Positions 9,746 through 24,300 of a stretch of DNA of 64,000 nt are shown one piece after another. The stretch is from NCBI GenBank assembly GCA_949316235.1, contig OX438757.1, positions 10,720,657-10,784,656 on the forward strand, read 5' to 3'. Numbering within the stretch: the stretch's first letter is position 1; every line of letters begins with the position of its first letter. The position numbers were made by a program, and so were the translations under genes. Source of the stretch: Oegoconia quadripuncta (Eukaryota; Arthropoda; Insecta; Lepidoptera; Autostichidae). The notes below the pieces were generated by a model. It did no database searches. It had not been told where the DNA came from and saw only the letters and a list, made by a program, of their open reading frames with translations.

Positions 9746-12700
9746 TGGCCATAAATGATCTATGCTGTTATGCACAGAGGTAATACTGAAACTAAAACAC
9801 CAGTCTATTTCTTGCAATGCCTTTGTCCCTACGTTATTTAATGCTTAAGCGATTTTAAAAGCAACGTTACGCAGGCGTAGTGTACTTATAGAATCACACC
9901 TGGCTTTTGTGGGTGGACACATTATGGAGCCCAGTAGAAATGCTAATAGGTAGTTTTGTTAACAGGTTGATTTAGCTGCCAATCTGGCATCGATGTGGAG
10001 ACATTAATTTCGCCTTTTGCGTTTCACGAGTCAATGTATGTGTCGCCGGCGGCGGCGGTTTGAAAGAAATAAATTATTTGACTAATTTGTATAATTTCTC
10101 CGTTCACAACTTGCATAACTATGCAATTTGTGAAACTAACTAGTTTACAAACAGTCGCTGCGTTGTTTGATGCCTAAGGCAGATTTTAGGGTCATCATAA
10201 GCACAACGGGTTGGTACTTGACCTCAATCACACCCGGCTGCAAAGAAGGGTTAAATTCTTTTTTATTAATTTTAATTTAAGTGCACATTTATTGAGGTAG
10301 AAAATAACAATAATTTGTCGCGGCATCATTTTGCATGTGTTTAAATCATCGTGGAGTTCTTCCCGTAAATTAGGAAATAACAAAGCCGATTTTTTTTCTT
10401 CTTAAAAGGAGTTTAAGGCATTTTATAATCCGCTTTGGTCATTATCAAGCAGCAAACTATTTTAAACTGACAACGCCGTTTGTGAACGAACGAATTTTAC
10501 AAATTGCCGACGACAATCGGCAGGATGTGGAAACTTTATTTAATACACAGATGTAGAAATAATTCTCAAATCAAACATTATGCTGACTCATGAGCGGTGA
10601 ATTTTTACGATATGGTAACCTATTAGCATTTGAACAGGCCAATACTAGTCTAATTTATATTAGCATTTATAAATGTTTAAGTATACCTAGCATGTTAACC
10701 ATTTAATAATAAACACCATTCCAGATTACATGTTATCTATACTATATTGTTTTTGGTTCGAGTGCAATGTGTGAAAAATTATGAGTTTAATTGTACAAAT
10801 ATTTAATGGTGTACATAGACGGATAGTATTTAGTATCAGACAGTTGTATTTTAAATCATTTACTTCACTTTGGCAGAATCATCGTTAAACACGATGGAGC
10901 CATAAAACGCCCATAGTCATATATGGCGAATCTCGGAATTATCAAGTTGCGTAGGCATCGAAGTTAATAAGAATTTGAACCTCATTGAGCTGTAATTTAG
11001 TATTGATGGGTGGACTTTGAAGGGCAAGTTATCCGGCTGAACTTCATCTTACTCTTACAAGCTTCAATTCACCGAAAATCGTTTTCATAGGATATTTTCC
11101 TTTGTGCGTGATTTAATGAAAATGTCCATTAAATGCCCTCGTAGAATCAACGATGAAGATAGTTTATTGTGGTAATTTTTTTATGAAAAGTTTAAGAACC
11201 CGAATAATAATCAATAACTGCCCTGTCGTATTTCTGATCATCACCTGATAACTTACCCTAGCCAAAACGGTTAAGAATTTTAAGAATACCTTTGAATTTA
11301 GAAAGGGAAATAATTGTTAATTCTTTTGCAGTCAAATAAAGTAGTAAACAATACACCGATAAAATCGTTTGAGCTAGGACGGGTTATGCAATTATACATC
11401 ACTGTACAGAGGTTTAATGTCTCGTTTAGTGTCCTTGAAGTATCATTCGGATAATATCCGCGTTGTGGGCATCGTCTTTGCAAGTACACGCAACTGCGAG
11501 TCAAATAACCGAACCGCAGTTAATTATTCCGAGTGCATTCTATCCATGTTGACATGTGATTAGGATTACCATAGAAGCACTAACGCCGCCGATACTAGCA
11601 GCACTAACTCTGTACCTACTAAGTATATTAGATACACTACTTGATAGTAAAACTGTACAGGACGTGGACCGATCGTAGTCAGTATATGAAGTGAAGTGCA
11701 GACACATTTATCACCACGCATTATCAGCATTATAATTTACCTAGGGTTGTCAAAATCACAGAATTTTATTGCTGCGTGACATAGAACAATGAATTTTCGC
11801 AGTTTATTTGATTTCTATAACTTTTGTTCCTCGCCTTGGGTCTATCACTTTGAGGTGAATTTGGCCTTTTGTAATGGTTATTATATAGACTTATAAGTAA
11901 CAAATAAGAGTAACAAATCAAACATTAATAAGCTTCTGTAATTGTCGACGCCCAAAGCAGCTTATGTCACTCACGAGATTTTTATACGTACATATATTGC
12001 TTTTTTCCTAAACAATACTTATGAGGTATTACATTATTACATTTGTAATCTGATAATAAGCCACATAATTAGAACCCATTTCTAGACATTTTCTCATACG
12101 TCAACGCCTAAAACATGGAAACGAATCATCTTTATGTTCGTTCTGCTACTATTTGTACGTCTGTGAGTCCTTATGACTTTCAATAAATCGGCGCCAGCGT
12201 TTATTCTTCTACAGTGAAAACAATACACTGTAAAGAATGTCCGGTTCATTGCTATCTTCCATAAGAGAAGGAAGATATGAAAAAGCTAAAACATTTGATT
12301 GAAAACTATATCATGTTGTAAATATAGTTGAAATTGTAACACATTCATTACCAGTTATATCATTTATCAATTGCTGCTTATTGTAATGACTAGGTACATG
12401 AATTGTTTGCGGACAAGCTATTGTATTGTAAAAAGATGTTTAATTTTGTATAATGTAGGTACCTACACGTGCTACTACACATCATTGAACTGATAAACTT
12501 AGATTGGTGTTCCTACATACTTACATCAACTTCGTCATTATTTATATGGGTTTTATTAAAGACATACACAGTATTATGTAAGTGAATTATTTGCGTTGAC
12601 ACATATAGTGCAATAGATTTTATATACTTAATCTAAAATATTGTTTTATTCACATTATATTTAGATCACTACAGGGTTACACATTTGAATTCGTATAATT

Positions 12701-13261
12701 CCAACTGGTGACGACAATTCGTCGCTCACGGCGCAAACAGGCGTATCTCAGTTTTTTGCAAAAATGAGTTAAGTATGCCAAAATACTCCTCGCGCCGCGT
12801 TTTACGATGTCACAAAAAGGCACATTTCTAGCTATGATATTTAAGGAAATAGGGGTAGGACCTATCTAACATTCAGAGAAAAAAAATTTTTGCAAAGAGG
12901 CTTATTTGAAATGCGCCCTTTTGCAAAGACTTAGTTAGATTACTTGTTTAGTTACACCCGTCACAAGTGCGAATAAAACCACTACTTTTAATGTTTAAAA
13001 TTGTTTTTAATGTGTTCTATATAAGGGTGAATTAAACTTCAAGCATTATGTACCTATTATTGTAAGATATAATTACCGCAAATTGTCATTTTATTAAAAC
13101 ACACCCAAAGGCTTTGAGATATCAATCGGTATCTGATCCCAATTCCTGCGATGATATTCTATTACTATCGGCCATCGCTAAGCTATCTAATTTTGTGTCA
13201 TGCAGTGTAAGGCAGTCTAACACCAAAGAATGTTCGGATAAAATTAAAAATCTAGTCGTAA
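9746..13261. other. Gene-poor stretch
   Basis: No coding exon, RNA gene or clear mobile element could be supported. 12705-12750 shares a 'gtcgctcacggcgcaaa' phrase with the complement at about 15590-15620, so parts are probably decayed repeats. A short GGC run lies near 10046. Confidence 0.4.
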
Positions 13262-14525
13262 ACAATATCATCATATCAGCAGAAAGACGTCCACTGCTGG
13301 ACAAAGGCCTACCCCAAAGATCTCCACAACGATCGGTCCTGTGCTGCCCGCATCCAGCGGCTTCCCGCGATCTTTACCAAATCGTCGGTCCACCTCGTGG
13401 GGGGCCTGTCCACACTGCGTTTTCCGTTGCGTGATCGCCACTCGAGAACCTTTCCGCCCCAACGGCCGTCTGTCCTACGAGGAATGTACCCCTCCCACTG
13501 CCACTTAAGTTTGGCAATTCTTCGGGTCACCTTGGTTCTCCTGCCGTTCTCCTCATTTCTGATTCGATCCCGCAGGGAGACTCCGAGCATAGCTCTCTCC
13601 ATTCCCTTTGAGTGACCATGAGCCTTCTTATGAGGCCCATAGTGAGCGACCACGTTTCAGTTCCATATGTCATACTGGCAACACACATTTATCAAAGACT
13701 TTCGTTTGAGACATTGCGGTATTTGGGACGAGAAGATGTTACGTAGCTTCCCAAACGCTGCCCAGCCGAGTTGGATTCGACGATTGAACTCCTTTTCGAA
13801 GTTGGATTTACCTAACTGGACTGTTTGTCCCAGGTATAAGTACTCCTCGACAACTTCGAGGGTAGTGTCTCCTATTTTCAGAGGGGTGGGTACAATATGG
13901 TCATTCAACATGGTCTTTTTCTTGTCCATATTCATTTTAAGACCCACTCCTTAGGAGACTCTATTGAGATCATCGAGCATTTTGCCGAGGTCCTCCAGGG
14001 TCTCAGCCATGATTACGATATCGTCGGCAAATCGAAAGTTTGTGATGTGTGATGAAGGATTGTAGTACAATAAAGAATATTTTGTTTGTTGTTTGTTTGT
14101 TTGTATTCGCCGTTTATGTTGATGCCGAGCCCTTTCCGTTCAGAATCTTGAAGGCATCTTCCAATGCAGCGGTAAACAGTTTCGGGGATATGACATCCCC
14201 CTGTCTCACAACTCGCTGTAGTTGGATGGGCTTCGAGTCCGATCCTGGAGACGGATTGACATGGTGGCGCTTTCATACAAACATTTCAATACCTCAATGT
14301 ACCGATAATCATTTTGGCACCTCTGAAGGGACTACGGCATAGCCCAGGTCTCAATGGAATCAAAGGCGTTTTCGTAGTCACGAACGCTAAGCAAAGTGGC
14401 TCTTTGTATTGTATGTGTATATTGTATTGTACAGTGGTCTTCTGTATAATCTGCCGCAGCGTATGTATGTTGCCTACGGTGCTAAAGCCTTTTCGGAAAC
14501 CGGCTTGTCAGGGAGGCTGGAAGTA
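13262..14525 (-). pseudogene. RTE-type LINE ORF2, broken
   Basis: Read from the right: QAGFRKGFSTVGNIHTLRQI (RT start motif, about 14440-14520), then a GDVISPKLF-like block, then the FADD catalytic box (about 14020-14031, the Y/FxDD equivalent). Next come LGLKMNMDKKKT-like text, EYLYLGQTVQLGKSNFEKE, ERAMLGVSLRDRIRNEE, KLKWQWEGYI, RPPTRWTDDLVKIAGSRWM and QDRSLWRSLG. These are hallmark blocks of insect RTE-like endonuclease/RT proteins. Several stops, frame changes and a short simple-sequence insertion near 14080-14105 break the frame. The endonuclease domain is absent, so this is a 5'-truncated dead copy. Confidence 0.85.
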
Positions 14526-16479
14526 GGCGAACGTCGTAAACAATATAGGATCCAGTAAAACTAAATCCGAAAACAATATAAATCAGAAACTAAATCAACG
14601 CAATGAACATTATCTAAAATTTGTTTATCCGAAACAAATACACTACAGAAGATTACTGACTGTTATTAGAAAAGATGTATAGACTGTTATTAGAAGAACA
14701 ACCCGAGCCTGAACCATCTCTTACTTCATTCGTTTCACAGGCCGAGTTAAGATCAGTGCACTCTTTGTGCCACCTTCAAAGGTTTTTTTATATGATTATC
14801 TGGATACGCGTGTGACTGCAATCTCAGCTGATGGAAAGTGACGATGTGGTTAAAGATGAAGCACGCGATCTCAGTAAATACCTATTCACCCTGCTCTTGA
14901 AGAAGGTTGTAACATTCATGAAAAACTGATTCTGGAAGGAAGTTCCATGCCTTAGCTGTTTGCATTATGAATGAAGAGTCGAACCGCTTAGTGCGAATGT
15001 TCGGTTGTTAACTACATACGGGTGGTTCAGTGGAATGACGTTCAAGAAAAATTATGAGAAAGTATACATTACATACTATTGAAAAAGAAACTGTTAGAGA
15101 GTAGGTATAATAAAGAAGATAAAATGAATGCCTCTGAAGACAAAAGCTTAAGATGTACGACTTTCGGCTTACAGCTTTACTATAATTGCCTCATGATAAC
15201 ACCAAAATGTTAAAAGAAATATTTTATTTTATTATTAAGGTTACTGTAGTGAATGATAGACGTTATTAATAAACGAATCTCTTAAATAACATTCTAATAT
15301 TTCTTCAAAGATGTTAGTTTAGTACAATATAGGCCCATAAACATATACTAGCTGGAAAATTTTGGTCGCCGCAAACAGACGTTGCAAACTTTCAGGCGTT
15401 TTTCAGCCCTATGCGGGGTTTCAGGCAACACTGCTACCTTAGATTTTGAGCTCATTGTATTTGGGAATAAGCTCATATAAGTTTTGGGGCCGTACGCAGC
15501 TTAGTTTTGTCGCTACCTTCATAAACCTGTCTTGATCCGGTAAAAATTCCCGTTTTTTTGCTCTCCTGTAAAGTTGCCGAAAATGAGATTTTGCGCCGTG
15601 AGCGACGAATTTTTCGGCTGAATTGGGTTTTCGTTCCTAGTGGAAAGTTATTCGTAATCAGGAGTGGAATCACAGGTAAACAGGGATTCATCATCAGCCC
15701 GTAAACATCCCACTGCAGGGATATAGGCCTTCCTTAGTATATTTAAACACATCTACTCGTAACTGTAACTATAGATAGTTTTAGTCAAAATACATATAAA
15801 AAATATTCAAACGGCCGAGTTGAGAATCTCATCGGTTACAAATAAGGGTAGGTACCATAATGATAAGTAATTTATGCAACTTCAATGTAATGTAGGCAAT
15901 TTATTACAATAAGACGAGTGTCGTAATACACAGTACGAGTGTCGAAATGCCTAATTGCGTACCTAGAAACTAGTTTCATGCAATACTTTTTCTACGACCA
16001 TAATATATGTTATACGACTTCCTACGATATCTACATAGATACAAGAGTTTGGATGTTCCTCAATCACGTTATAACGTCTAAATGGATTTGAATGAAATCT
16101 ACAGAGCACTGACATTTCAAAAACTGATTTCATCCGGGCGGATTTACAAGGTAGGTCAACCACCACCGTTTCTCAAAGTAACCTCCTCCCTGGTTCAAAC
16201 ATACACATATACTTATAAAATGAAATAATATGAACAGAAAATACAAATAATATGCCGCAGTAGCAGAAATGGGTTGCTAATACTCACTACTACTCTGTTT
16301 AGTACTCTGTTGGTGGTACGGCATTTGTTAATGTAGGAATTTATGAGCAATGAAAAATACAAGCGTTTGACATTTACGATAGAACACTGACAGGTAAACT
16401 GTAAAATATCTAAAAGAAAATTCTAAAAACACCAAGCAGTTTCCAACATCGTCAGCCCCGTGTAACGTAAGCCGGGTCT
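14526..16479. other. Gene-poor stretch
   Basis: No exon could be supported. About 15685-15735 carries the 'cccgtaaacatcccactgcagggatataggcct' LINE/SINE tail in inverse orientation. 15350-15620 resembles parts of 12700-12790 and is probably an old dispersed repeat. Confidence 0.4.
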
Positions 16480-16990
16480 CCTGCGCCCAGTGACGGATTA
16501 AGACTACTTGATGCCCTAAGCAATCCACGCCTGTGGGCCCCCCTATCCGTATGTCAACTAAAATCGGTCTTTAAACCTTTACCGCCTAAAGACATGATTT
16601 TTTTTGTAAAATAAGATGATGAGATAGATAACGTACCTTAGAAGTGGAGTGTGCGACAACCATAAAAACCAAAGCATAATTTATTTATTTATGCTTCTTC
16701 TGGTGCCCCCCCAGGCGTGATGCCCTAGGCAATTGCTTAATTTGATTAAGGGTTAATCCGTCACTGCCTGCGCCTGTTTTATCGAAACATTGCACAAAAA
16801 CATGGGAACAAAGGGGCGTGGCCATACACATTTGCCTATGCATACACAATGTTTCTGCTTTCCGTGGCAGATGGAAACACCTCGCGCGAGTGAAGAGGGG
16901 ACGAGTTTGTTTAATTTTTTGACAACCTACGACAGCGCGTGTAGACTTTTGAGGTTATCAACATTCGTCAAAAGAGTAAAGGAACTATTA
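16440..16990 (-). repeat. 'AATAAAAC...CCGGG' dispersed repeat split by a MITE
   Basis: Left part ends 'gccgggtctcctgcgcc' and right part resumes 'tgttttatcgaaacattgc' after the MITE at 16488-16766. Joined across the MITE, the text matches the uninterrupted copy at 7380-7545 read in complement. A further plus copy lies at 17575-17685. Confidence 0.65.
16488..16766. mobile_element. hAT-type MITE with perfect 8-bp TSD
   Basis: TIRs CAGTGACGGATTAA at both ends (right end inverted), flanked by a perfect 8-bp duplication CCTGCGCC at 16480-16487 and 16767-16774. Length 279 bp. CAGTG-type ends and an 8-bp duplication are diagnostic of hAT elements. The copy has no transposase and must have been moved in trans. 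The empty site is seen in the paralogous host repeat at 7380-7545. Confidence 0.9.
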
Positions 16991-17394
16991 AAAATGGTAA
17001 ATTTTTGATGTATGTAACTTAATACATACATGTTACGGAACTCTAACTGGCTTCGTGTCCGACTCCGACTCGAATCCTAAAATCTGAGTATATGATAAAA
17101 TTCAATAAGTCAAAATATGCTAGCATTTGTTGTTTGAAAATTAATACATGATATATCAAGTTTTTGTACGAATCGCCAGTAGCCAGAAATCTTAATTTAA
17201 TGCCTGATCGCATTTCTGGTGAAATTACATATCTCCGCCGTGTAGCGTTCTTTTGCATATCGGGCCGAATAATTAAAACGAGTTCTTCAAAATCAGTTTC
17301 AGAGACTAATAAGAAATTGTCTAATCCAAATAAGTCTGTTCTGACACTAATCTGTGTTTTCTGCCTGACATAGATAGATTTTACTTACGAGGTA

Positions 17395-17430
17395 GACTTG
17401 CTTTCGAATTACTAAATTCGAAAGCAAGTC
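17395..17430. repeat. Perfect 16-bp hairpin
   Basis: GACTTGCTTTCGAATT, loop ACTA, then the exact complement. No adjacent gene is obviously terminated by it. It may be the end of a foldback element or a recent small inverted duplication. Confidence 0.7.
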
Positions 17431-17730
17431 AAAGTCAAAAAACCAATTTTAAAGTGGACCTGTCTTTTTCTCTCTGGAACAATATAACGTGACGGCACCA
17501 GTCTAAATCTGGTTTTAGCTTAGTTCGTGTGCAACCGAATCGACACCAATGTCTACACAAAACATTGTTTTATTTTATCAAAATGAAATATTCAGGGGAG
17601 ACGAAATGTGTATGAAAATAAATGTTTTTGTGTATTGTTTTATGTGTAATGTTTCAATAAAACACACGCAGGACACCCGGCTCGAAGGACCAAAAATAAA
17701 AGAAGAAAACTAAAATCCGACTACTAAAAA

Positions 17731-17885
17731 CCGATTGGTGTAGTGGATAGTGACCCTGTCAGCGAAACCAACGGTTGCGGGTTCGAATCCCGCGACAGGT
17801 AAATGTTTGTGTGATGAATATGAACATTTATTCCTGAGTCATGGATGTTTATATAAATATTTATGTATCTAGTAAAAAAATAATC
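17731..17885 (+). repeat. tRNA-derived SINE, family 1 (3' truncated)
   Basis: CCGATTGGTGTAGTGGATAG head, B box GGTTCGAATCCC, then the family tail up to 'tatttatgtatctagt', where homology stops. Confidence 0.85.
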
Positions 17886-18321
17886 ACAAGTCAAAGTCAA
17901 ATCAAAGTGGCCAGTACGGCAAAACGCCAATTTCATATTATGTAAGGACCTAATAGTTGGACTTCATAAGGTAGTACGGGACGCAAGGAACGTCTGAAGT
18001 TATGCAAATAAAGGATTCTTAGCAAAAGAAAAAGTCCGAAGTCACGGCCGTCTGAAGCTATTTTCGTTAGAGAGTAGAAGTACGTGAATTATTGTTGGGA
18101 TTATTATTTTTGAATTTAGGGTACCTCGTTTCCTTTTTTGGCGCATTTTTTTTGGAAGAGTTGGAAACCCTGATTCATTCGTCCATCTCTTATTATATTT
18201 AGGCTGTATATGCCCCCGGAACCCTTTGCACTTCAACATTTTTAAAGGATTAAAAAAAAACTATTTGGTTTGTGCATGTTTATTTTCCGCACAAGATTTT
18301 ATAATTTAGACAAAATTCATC

Positions 18322-21300
18322 ATGTATTCAAATACTCGATTATTTGTGGGCAATCTCCCAGACAATACAGTTGAAAAAGATATAAAAACCGTGTTTTCAG
18401 CATTTGGAGATGTTACAAACTTGGACCTAAAATGTAAATCTGGGGAAGAAAATAATAAAAAGAACTTCGCTTTCGTTACTATATCCGCTTCAAATCATGA
18501 TGTTGAAACGTGTAAGTGTCCAATACATTAACAAACATTAGATACAAAAATGGAAAAAATAATAAGTAGGTAACCTATTTCATGAGCGAGACACGTGAGG
18601 TTGATTCCTTACGGATTCCATGTTCAGCTAAGGCTAACGCCAAGTTACGATGTCGTTAAGAGGGCACTCAAGGAAAACGACTGGTTAGAGCGTAGTTGGT
18701 TTTCCGACACTGAGAAAAATATAAGTAATATAAAAATGCGGTTCTGCTGATTAGGTTAGTTTTTTCTCACCACTCCCTTATTAACACTGATCCCTTAGCG
18801 TTATTACATCATAATATTAAAGCTAAAGAAAATAAAGCCCAGCTCTTAGATATATTCCCTTACCACTTCGTACTTATCCGATAGTGATTTAGCCGCATGT
18901 TAGATGGAGCTGTCAGCCGAAAGCACCGACAATACAGCGGAAGATTGTGCATTACGGAGGGATAATTCTCATGCAGTCAACCCTTCAATGTCAATAGACA
19001 TACTTTCATACATGAATGTACATAATAATATGCCAATCAAATATGTTAAAGGTTAAATATTAATAACACCATCTAGTTTCACACTAAGCAATTAGACTTG
19101 TATTATTGATACCAGATTATTATTGTTATTATTATTATATTATTATAGACGAGCAGCATTACTGCTGGTATGTCTATGTCACAGTGTTGGAAGAGTTCAC
19201 ATTGATCATTATGTTGTTATTCAGTCAATATTTAAGTCATTACTAGTTTTTTTAAAATTTATCCAATCTATCCATACATAAATGAAAAACATCCATGACT
19301 TGGATACATATGTCCGCATTCATCATACAAACATATGCCCCTACCAGGATTCGAAACCCACCACCTTTTAGTATACCAGTCAGGGTTTCCAACCACTACA
19401 TCAAACTGGTTATAAAATATCTTCGAAACGGCTGACCTGATTTCCATCTACGATCATCACAATATTCACATCTGTTCTGCCAATTTGGCGTTATAATGCA
19501 TCTCAGCTCAAAATGTCCTTTCTGAGTCAGAATCTCCTTTTCTTGAAATGTCCTTTCTCAAAATGTTGTATAGTCGAAATGTCCCTTTTTCTAAATGTCC
19601 TTGCTACAGACAAACATATAGGCTGTAAAATTATAAGTTGTGTCAGGGATTAAAAAAAATTCCCAACATGCCAAAACACAATAATCATTAATCTCTAATA
19701 AACACACAGATATCTCTACATTAACAAGTTTAGTAAATAAATTGGTAATAATGAAGTAAGAAAGATTTTTTCTAAGAAATCTATTTTGCAGGCATTAAGT
19801 ATTTTACAAATGAAGACTTCATGGGTAAGAGATTGTATGTAACTCGAGCTAGAGAAAGTTTCTTAGAGAGACTTCAGAGAGAAAGACTTGAAGGAGAAAA
19901 GAAGGAACCTGAACAGGTACACCCCGAAACATGCAATGTTAATAATTAGATAATTAAAGTTTCTGCTGTATCAATATATAGTATACCAGTTTTTTAGTTA
20001 CAGAAACCTGATGGCCCACCTAAGAAAAACCCTATACTAAAACTTGGTGATAGACTCAATCCACAGAAAAGAAGATTTGAACCAACTAATACAAATGACA
20101 TTCACCAAAATAAACGACATAAAGTTAAATTTGAAAAAGCTAATAATGCTTTACCTGAATTGTCTGGTGATGGAGTTAAAATCATTCAACCAGAGGCAAA
20201 TATGAAAAAACAAGACTCTGATAAAAAGAGAATGGATTCCATGAGAAAGAAGAGGCAAGAGTTTAGAGAAAAACAAAATATTATTAAAACCGGTTTGGTT
20301 GGAATAGTAAGTGTGAAAAGCGTCATTTTCATTTATTATTATTTACCTGTCTGATATTAAGGCCCAAGGTCATGCAACGAGCTGTGGTGAGGATGATGCT
20401 CAGCATTTCACTACATGATTGAATTAGGAATGTAGGAATCCGTAGGCCAACGAAAGTCCCTAACATAGCCCAGCGGATTGGTAAGTTAAAGTGGCAGTGG
20501 GCAGGGAAGCACTGATGGCTGGTGGGGCATTAAAGTTCTCAGGTGGACACACCCCAGCAAGAAGCACGTATGGCGTCCACTTACAATCTATGGTAGAGAT
20601 GAACATAGGTTCAGCAGGGGATGGTCTGTGACTGATAGGATGAGATTGTAAAAAATGCTGTTCCATGGAAAAGCTTTTGCTTTCATCAGAGTTGGTTCGT
20701 TATTATAACTTTCTTAATTTACTGGTCTGAGGATCTATTACGTAAGTCAAACGATGAGTCCATCGTAAACGATTATTACGATCATCAACGTCAAACTCGC
20801 GAAATCAACCACTTGCAAGGTGAGTGAGCATGCATAGTCTCTAAAATGAACGCTTTGCATATCTCTTGTGTAGCACATGAAAGTGACAGCAAGCTGCTAT
20901 CTCATTAGGTTGCAGAGAAATAGGGTTATTATGGTAGACCGCTGGCAATGTTTAATACATAACCTCACCTAATGCATGGTATGTTACATTTCTTTTAACT
21001 GCCGACCAAAAACAACAGGTTTTATGTGTGTGTTCATCTTTGTCTGGACATTTATTTATTTATTTTATTTAGCAAACTTCACAGCGTTACATGTTCATTA
21101 CAATAAAGAAACTAATTACAATCCATAAAGCCAAAAATGAAGCTTGACAAATTAAAAAACTAAAAATGTGGGAGAAGAAGAAAAGTAACAAATCGAAATA
21201 TGATAGATAAAGAAATGACAGCTAATATAATGAATAGTGAATACGAGTGTTAGGTGTGTGTTGGTGTGTGTGTGTTTGTGTGAATATGTTTGTGTGTATA

Positions 21301-24300
21301 CATATTTATATTAAAGACTAAACAAGGGAACAGGTTCATAACCATGTTTAATGAAAATCGGTTAAGCCATTTCAAAGATATTTAGCTTTTAACACAGTTT
21401 TATGGTGTATTTCGATGATATTTCCTTTTTTATATGTAAGTGTTATGTGTAAGTGTGTGGCCCGCACGCAAAATAGGCGCATCCAGACGTCGAGTTGCGG
21501 AAACCGGCCCGCCAACGAATACGAATACGATGTAAGTGTTGTATGGTTAGCTTTTCAGCAGAGAAGGCAGTGTGTGGTAGAAGAAATAAACGAAATACGG
21601 TTGTAAGCGTTTATTGCGTACGAGCATAAATTACCAAGGGGACGCCATCTTAAAAAAATACTTTTGACAGAAACGATCGAAGCGACCCCTATCTGTGAAG
21701 ATACAAATTTACTTATTTCACTCAATAGTAAGATTAAACTCGGATAGGTTTTAAGCCATATTTGATGGAAATTGGTTAATCAGTTTCAAAAATATTTAAC
21801 TTTTAACACAGTTGGTTTATCTTGATGATGTAATCGCTTATTTTTTTGGAGATTGTAGGAGGAATATAAATTGTTAATACCTACTCATTATTTCTAGGAC
21901 AATATGCCAAACAAAAAGAAAAAATTTTCCGATAATGAAGATGAATTAACCCACCCCCAAGACAAAACACCCATCAACGATGTCTACTATAACAAAAGGG
22001 TACAAGAGAAAAGTAATAATTTGTTTTTCGATGATGATAGCGGTGATGAAGTTAATTTTGAGATCAAAAAACAGTTTGAAGGCAAAAAAGGACAAAAGGT
22101 AATTTTTCAAATTCTGTTTGTATAGAGCTTTTATCTACAATGTAAGTAGTGTAGATCCTAGAATTTTTGTAGTGGATTGACTAGGCTGTATGTTACTTTA
22201 AAGGTTTTAGATTTGCAATCAAGATACAAATCTGATAAACGTTTCGTCTTAGACGAAAGATTCGTTGAGGATCAATCAGAAGAGGAGAATGACGAGGCAC
22301 AAGGCATAGAAGATGAAAAAATTGATATTGGCACAACTGATGAAAAAGCTAAACAATTGAATATTTTACAAGATGTGCTTGGTGTTTCTATCAAAATGGT
22401 TACCAACGATTCAGTCAACAAACAATCTAAGTAAGTAATAATAATAGTCCGCAACACGCATTGGGCCAGCGTGGTAGACTATGGACCATACTCCCTCACA
22501 TACGAGGGAAGGCGTATATCCCTGCAGTGGGATGTTTACGGGCTGATGATGAAGTAATATAAATAAAACCATAAGTGCATAGATCCATACTTACAAATGC
22601 GAAAGTCTGTCTGTATGGCTTTAACGCCTAAGCTGCTGAACTGATATATTGATATAAGAGGTAGCTTGGGACCTGGAGAAGGATAAAGACTTTCATTGTA
22701 ATGAAGTCTGCGATAAAGTAATTTTTCGCGGGCGAAGCCGCATGTGATTAGCAAGTAGTATATTTTCTAGTTGTTATGCAATTTTATGTGTAGGTCAGAC
22801 TTGCGTGTGTACCTTCGCAGCAATTGATATCAATGTACTAGAATGTACCTTTAATAAGATTCAATGTACTCCATCTAACGGGACAAATTATAATAACGAA
22901 CAGGAGCCTGATTCTCACATACTCGAGATTTCAATGTCGAATGACATCAATAGGTTTGTCACTTTTACACACGTACATAAGTGTGAAAGAGATAGACAAA
23001 TGTCGAGTGTGCGAGAATAGGGGTCCTGAGCCGCCATCCTGACGTTCATAATGTCGGGTGTATCTGAAAATGAATATAAACAGATAAGTTATGGATATGC
23101 TATATTTACCAAACGAATGTACCTTACAAAAATATAATCTAAATCCTATCTACCTAGTTCTAAACGAAAAAATTAGGATTAAAGTGTAAGGTGTTGTTAG
23201 ATTCGTATTGATTTCTAGAAAGTCTTAAGGTACATTTTATGGTAAAAATTCCATCATGGGCCTAATGCTGACGGGTTTTGGTTGATAAAAACTTAATTAT
23301 CTTATAAAAATTATTCCAGATCTAAATTAGGAATGCTCCGTTTCGACCCAACACACCCAGAACATGCTAAGTTTTTAGCACCAATTGAAGATAAGCAGGA
23401 ATCAACGAAAAAGGCTAGAAAGATAAAATCTAAAGAGGAAGATGTTGCACCAGAACTTCCACAGCAAGAAGTTCAAAAAGTTAATGTTTCGAAAGAGCAA
23501 TTCTATAAAGTCAGTGATACACTGAAAGAGGCGATTGCACAACCAACATCATTCAGCCTGCGAAGCTTATTTATAAACAAAGAAGAAGACTCTAAAATAG
23601 GTTTTATATTTTGATATAAGTAGGTATTCACTTCTTTATTTGCACAATAAAATTGAAGTTAATTATGCTTCTTTATTTTCAGACGAACATACTTCACAAG
23701 TACATGATTATATACCACTGGCTGTACCCAAAGAACGAAAAACAAAAAACCCTCTAGAACCTGGGGAAAGAAACCCATTTGTGTATGACTCATCAGACTC
23801 TGAGCTGGATGACAATAATGATGAACTTCCTAAAGGTCCTATAGTGGAAAAAACTGAAATTAAACATGTTTGGCAAGAAAATTTGTTTTTCACAGTATCT
23901 GACCACCGGTTAAAAGGTATTTTTTTAAGTCATCCACGTTTTATTTTGCTTGCCTTTGATACAAATATGTAAAAAGGATTTCATCCCCACTGTTGGGGCA
24001 CAACCTTCTGTCACGGGAGTACGGTTTGGTCCATTCTGGTCCTGGTGCTGATTGGTGGATTTGTGTCAGACAGTCAGTATTTTTAAGCCACCCCTGTAGG
24101 TCAGTGTGCGAAGTGCGAGTTTTGTCTCGTTTTTAACTTTACCATCGCGTTCGCGTTTACGAAAAAAGTCCCTATGAAAAAAATCGCTTTGCAAACTATC
24201 CGCTAGAGGCGCTGCATATTTCTTCATACAAATCGTCACGTAAACGTGAAAGCGGTAGTAAAGTTAAGTCGAAACAAAACTCACACTCCGCCCTCAGTTA

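Noticed and set aside
13397..13954. Plus-strand open frames opposite the RTE remnant
   Set aside because: The minus strand carries the conserved RTE protein blocks; the plus frames are shadows.
21400..21660. A solo LTR (starts TGTAAGTG, has AATAAA)
   Set aside because: No matching second copy, no target duplication and no clear CA end.
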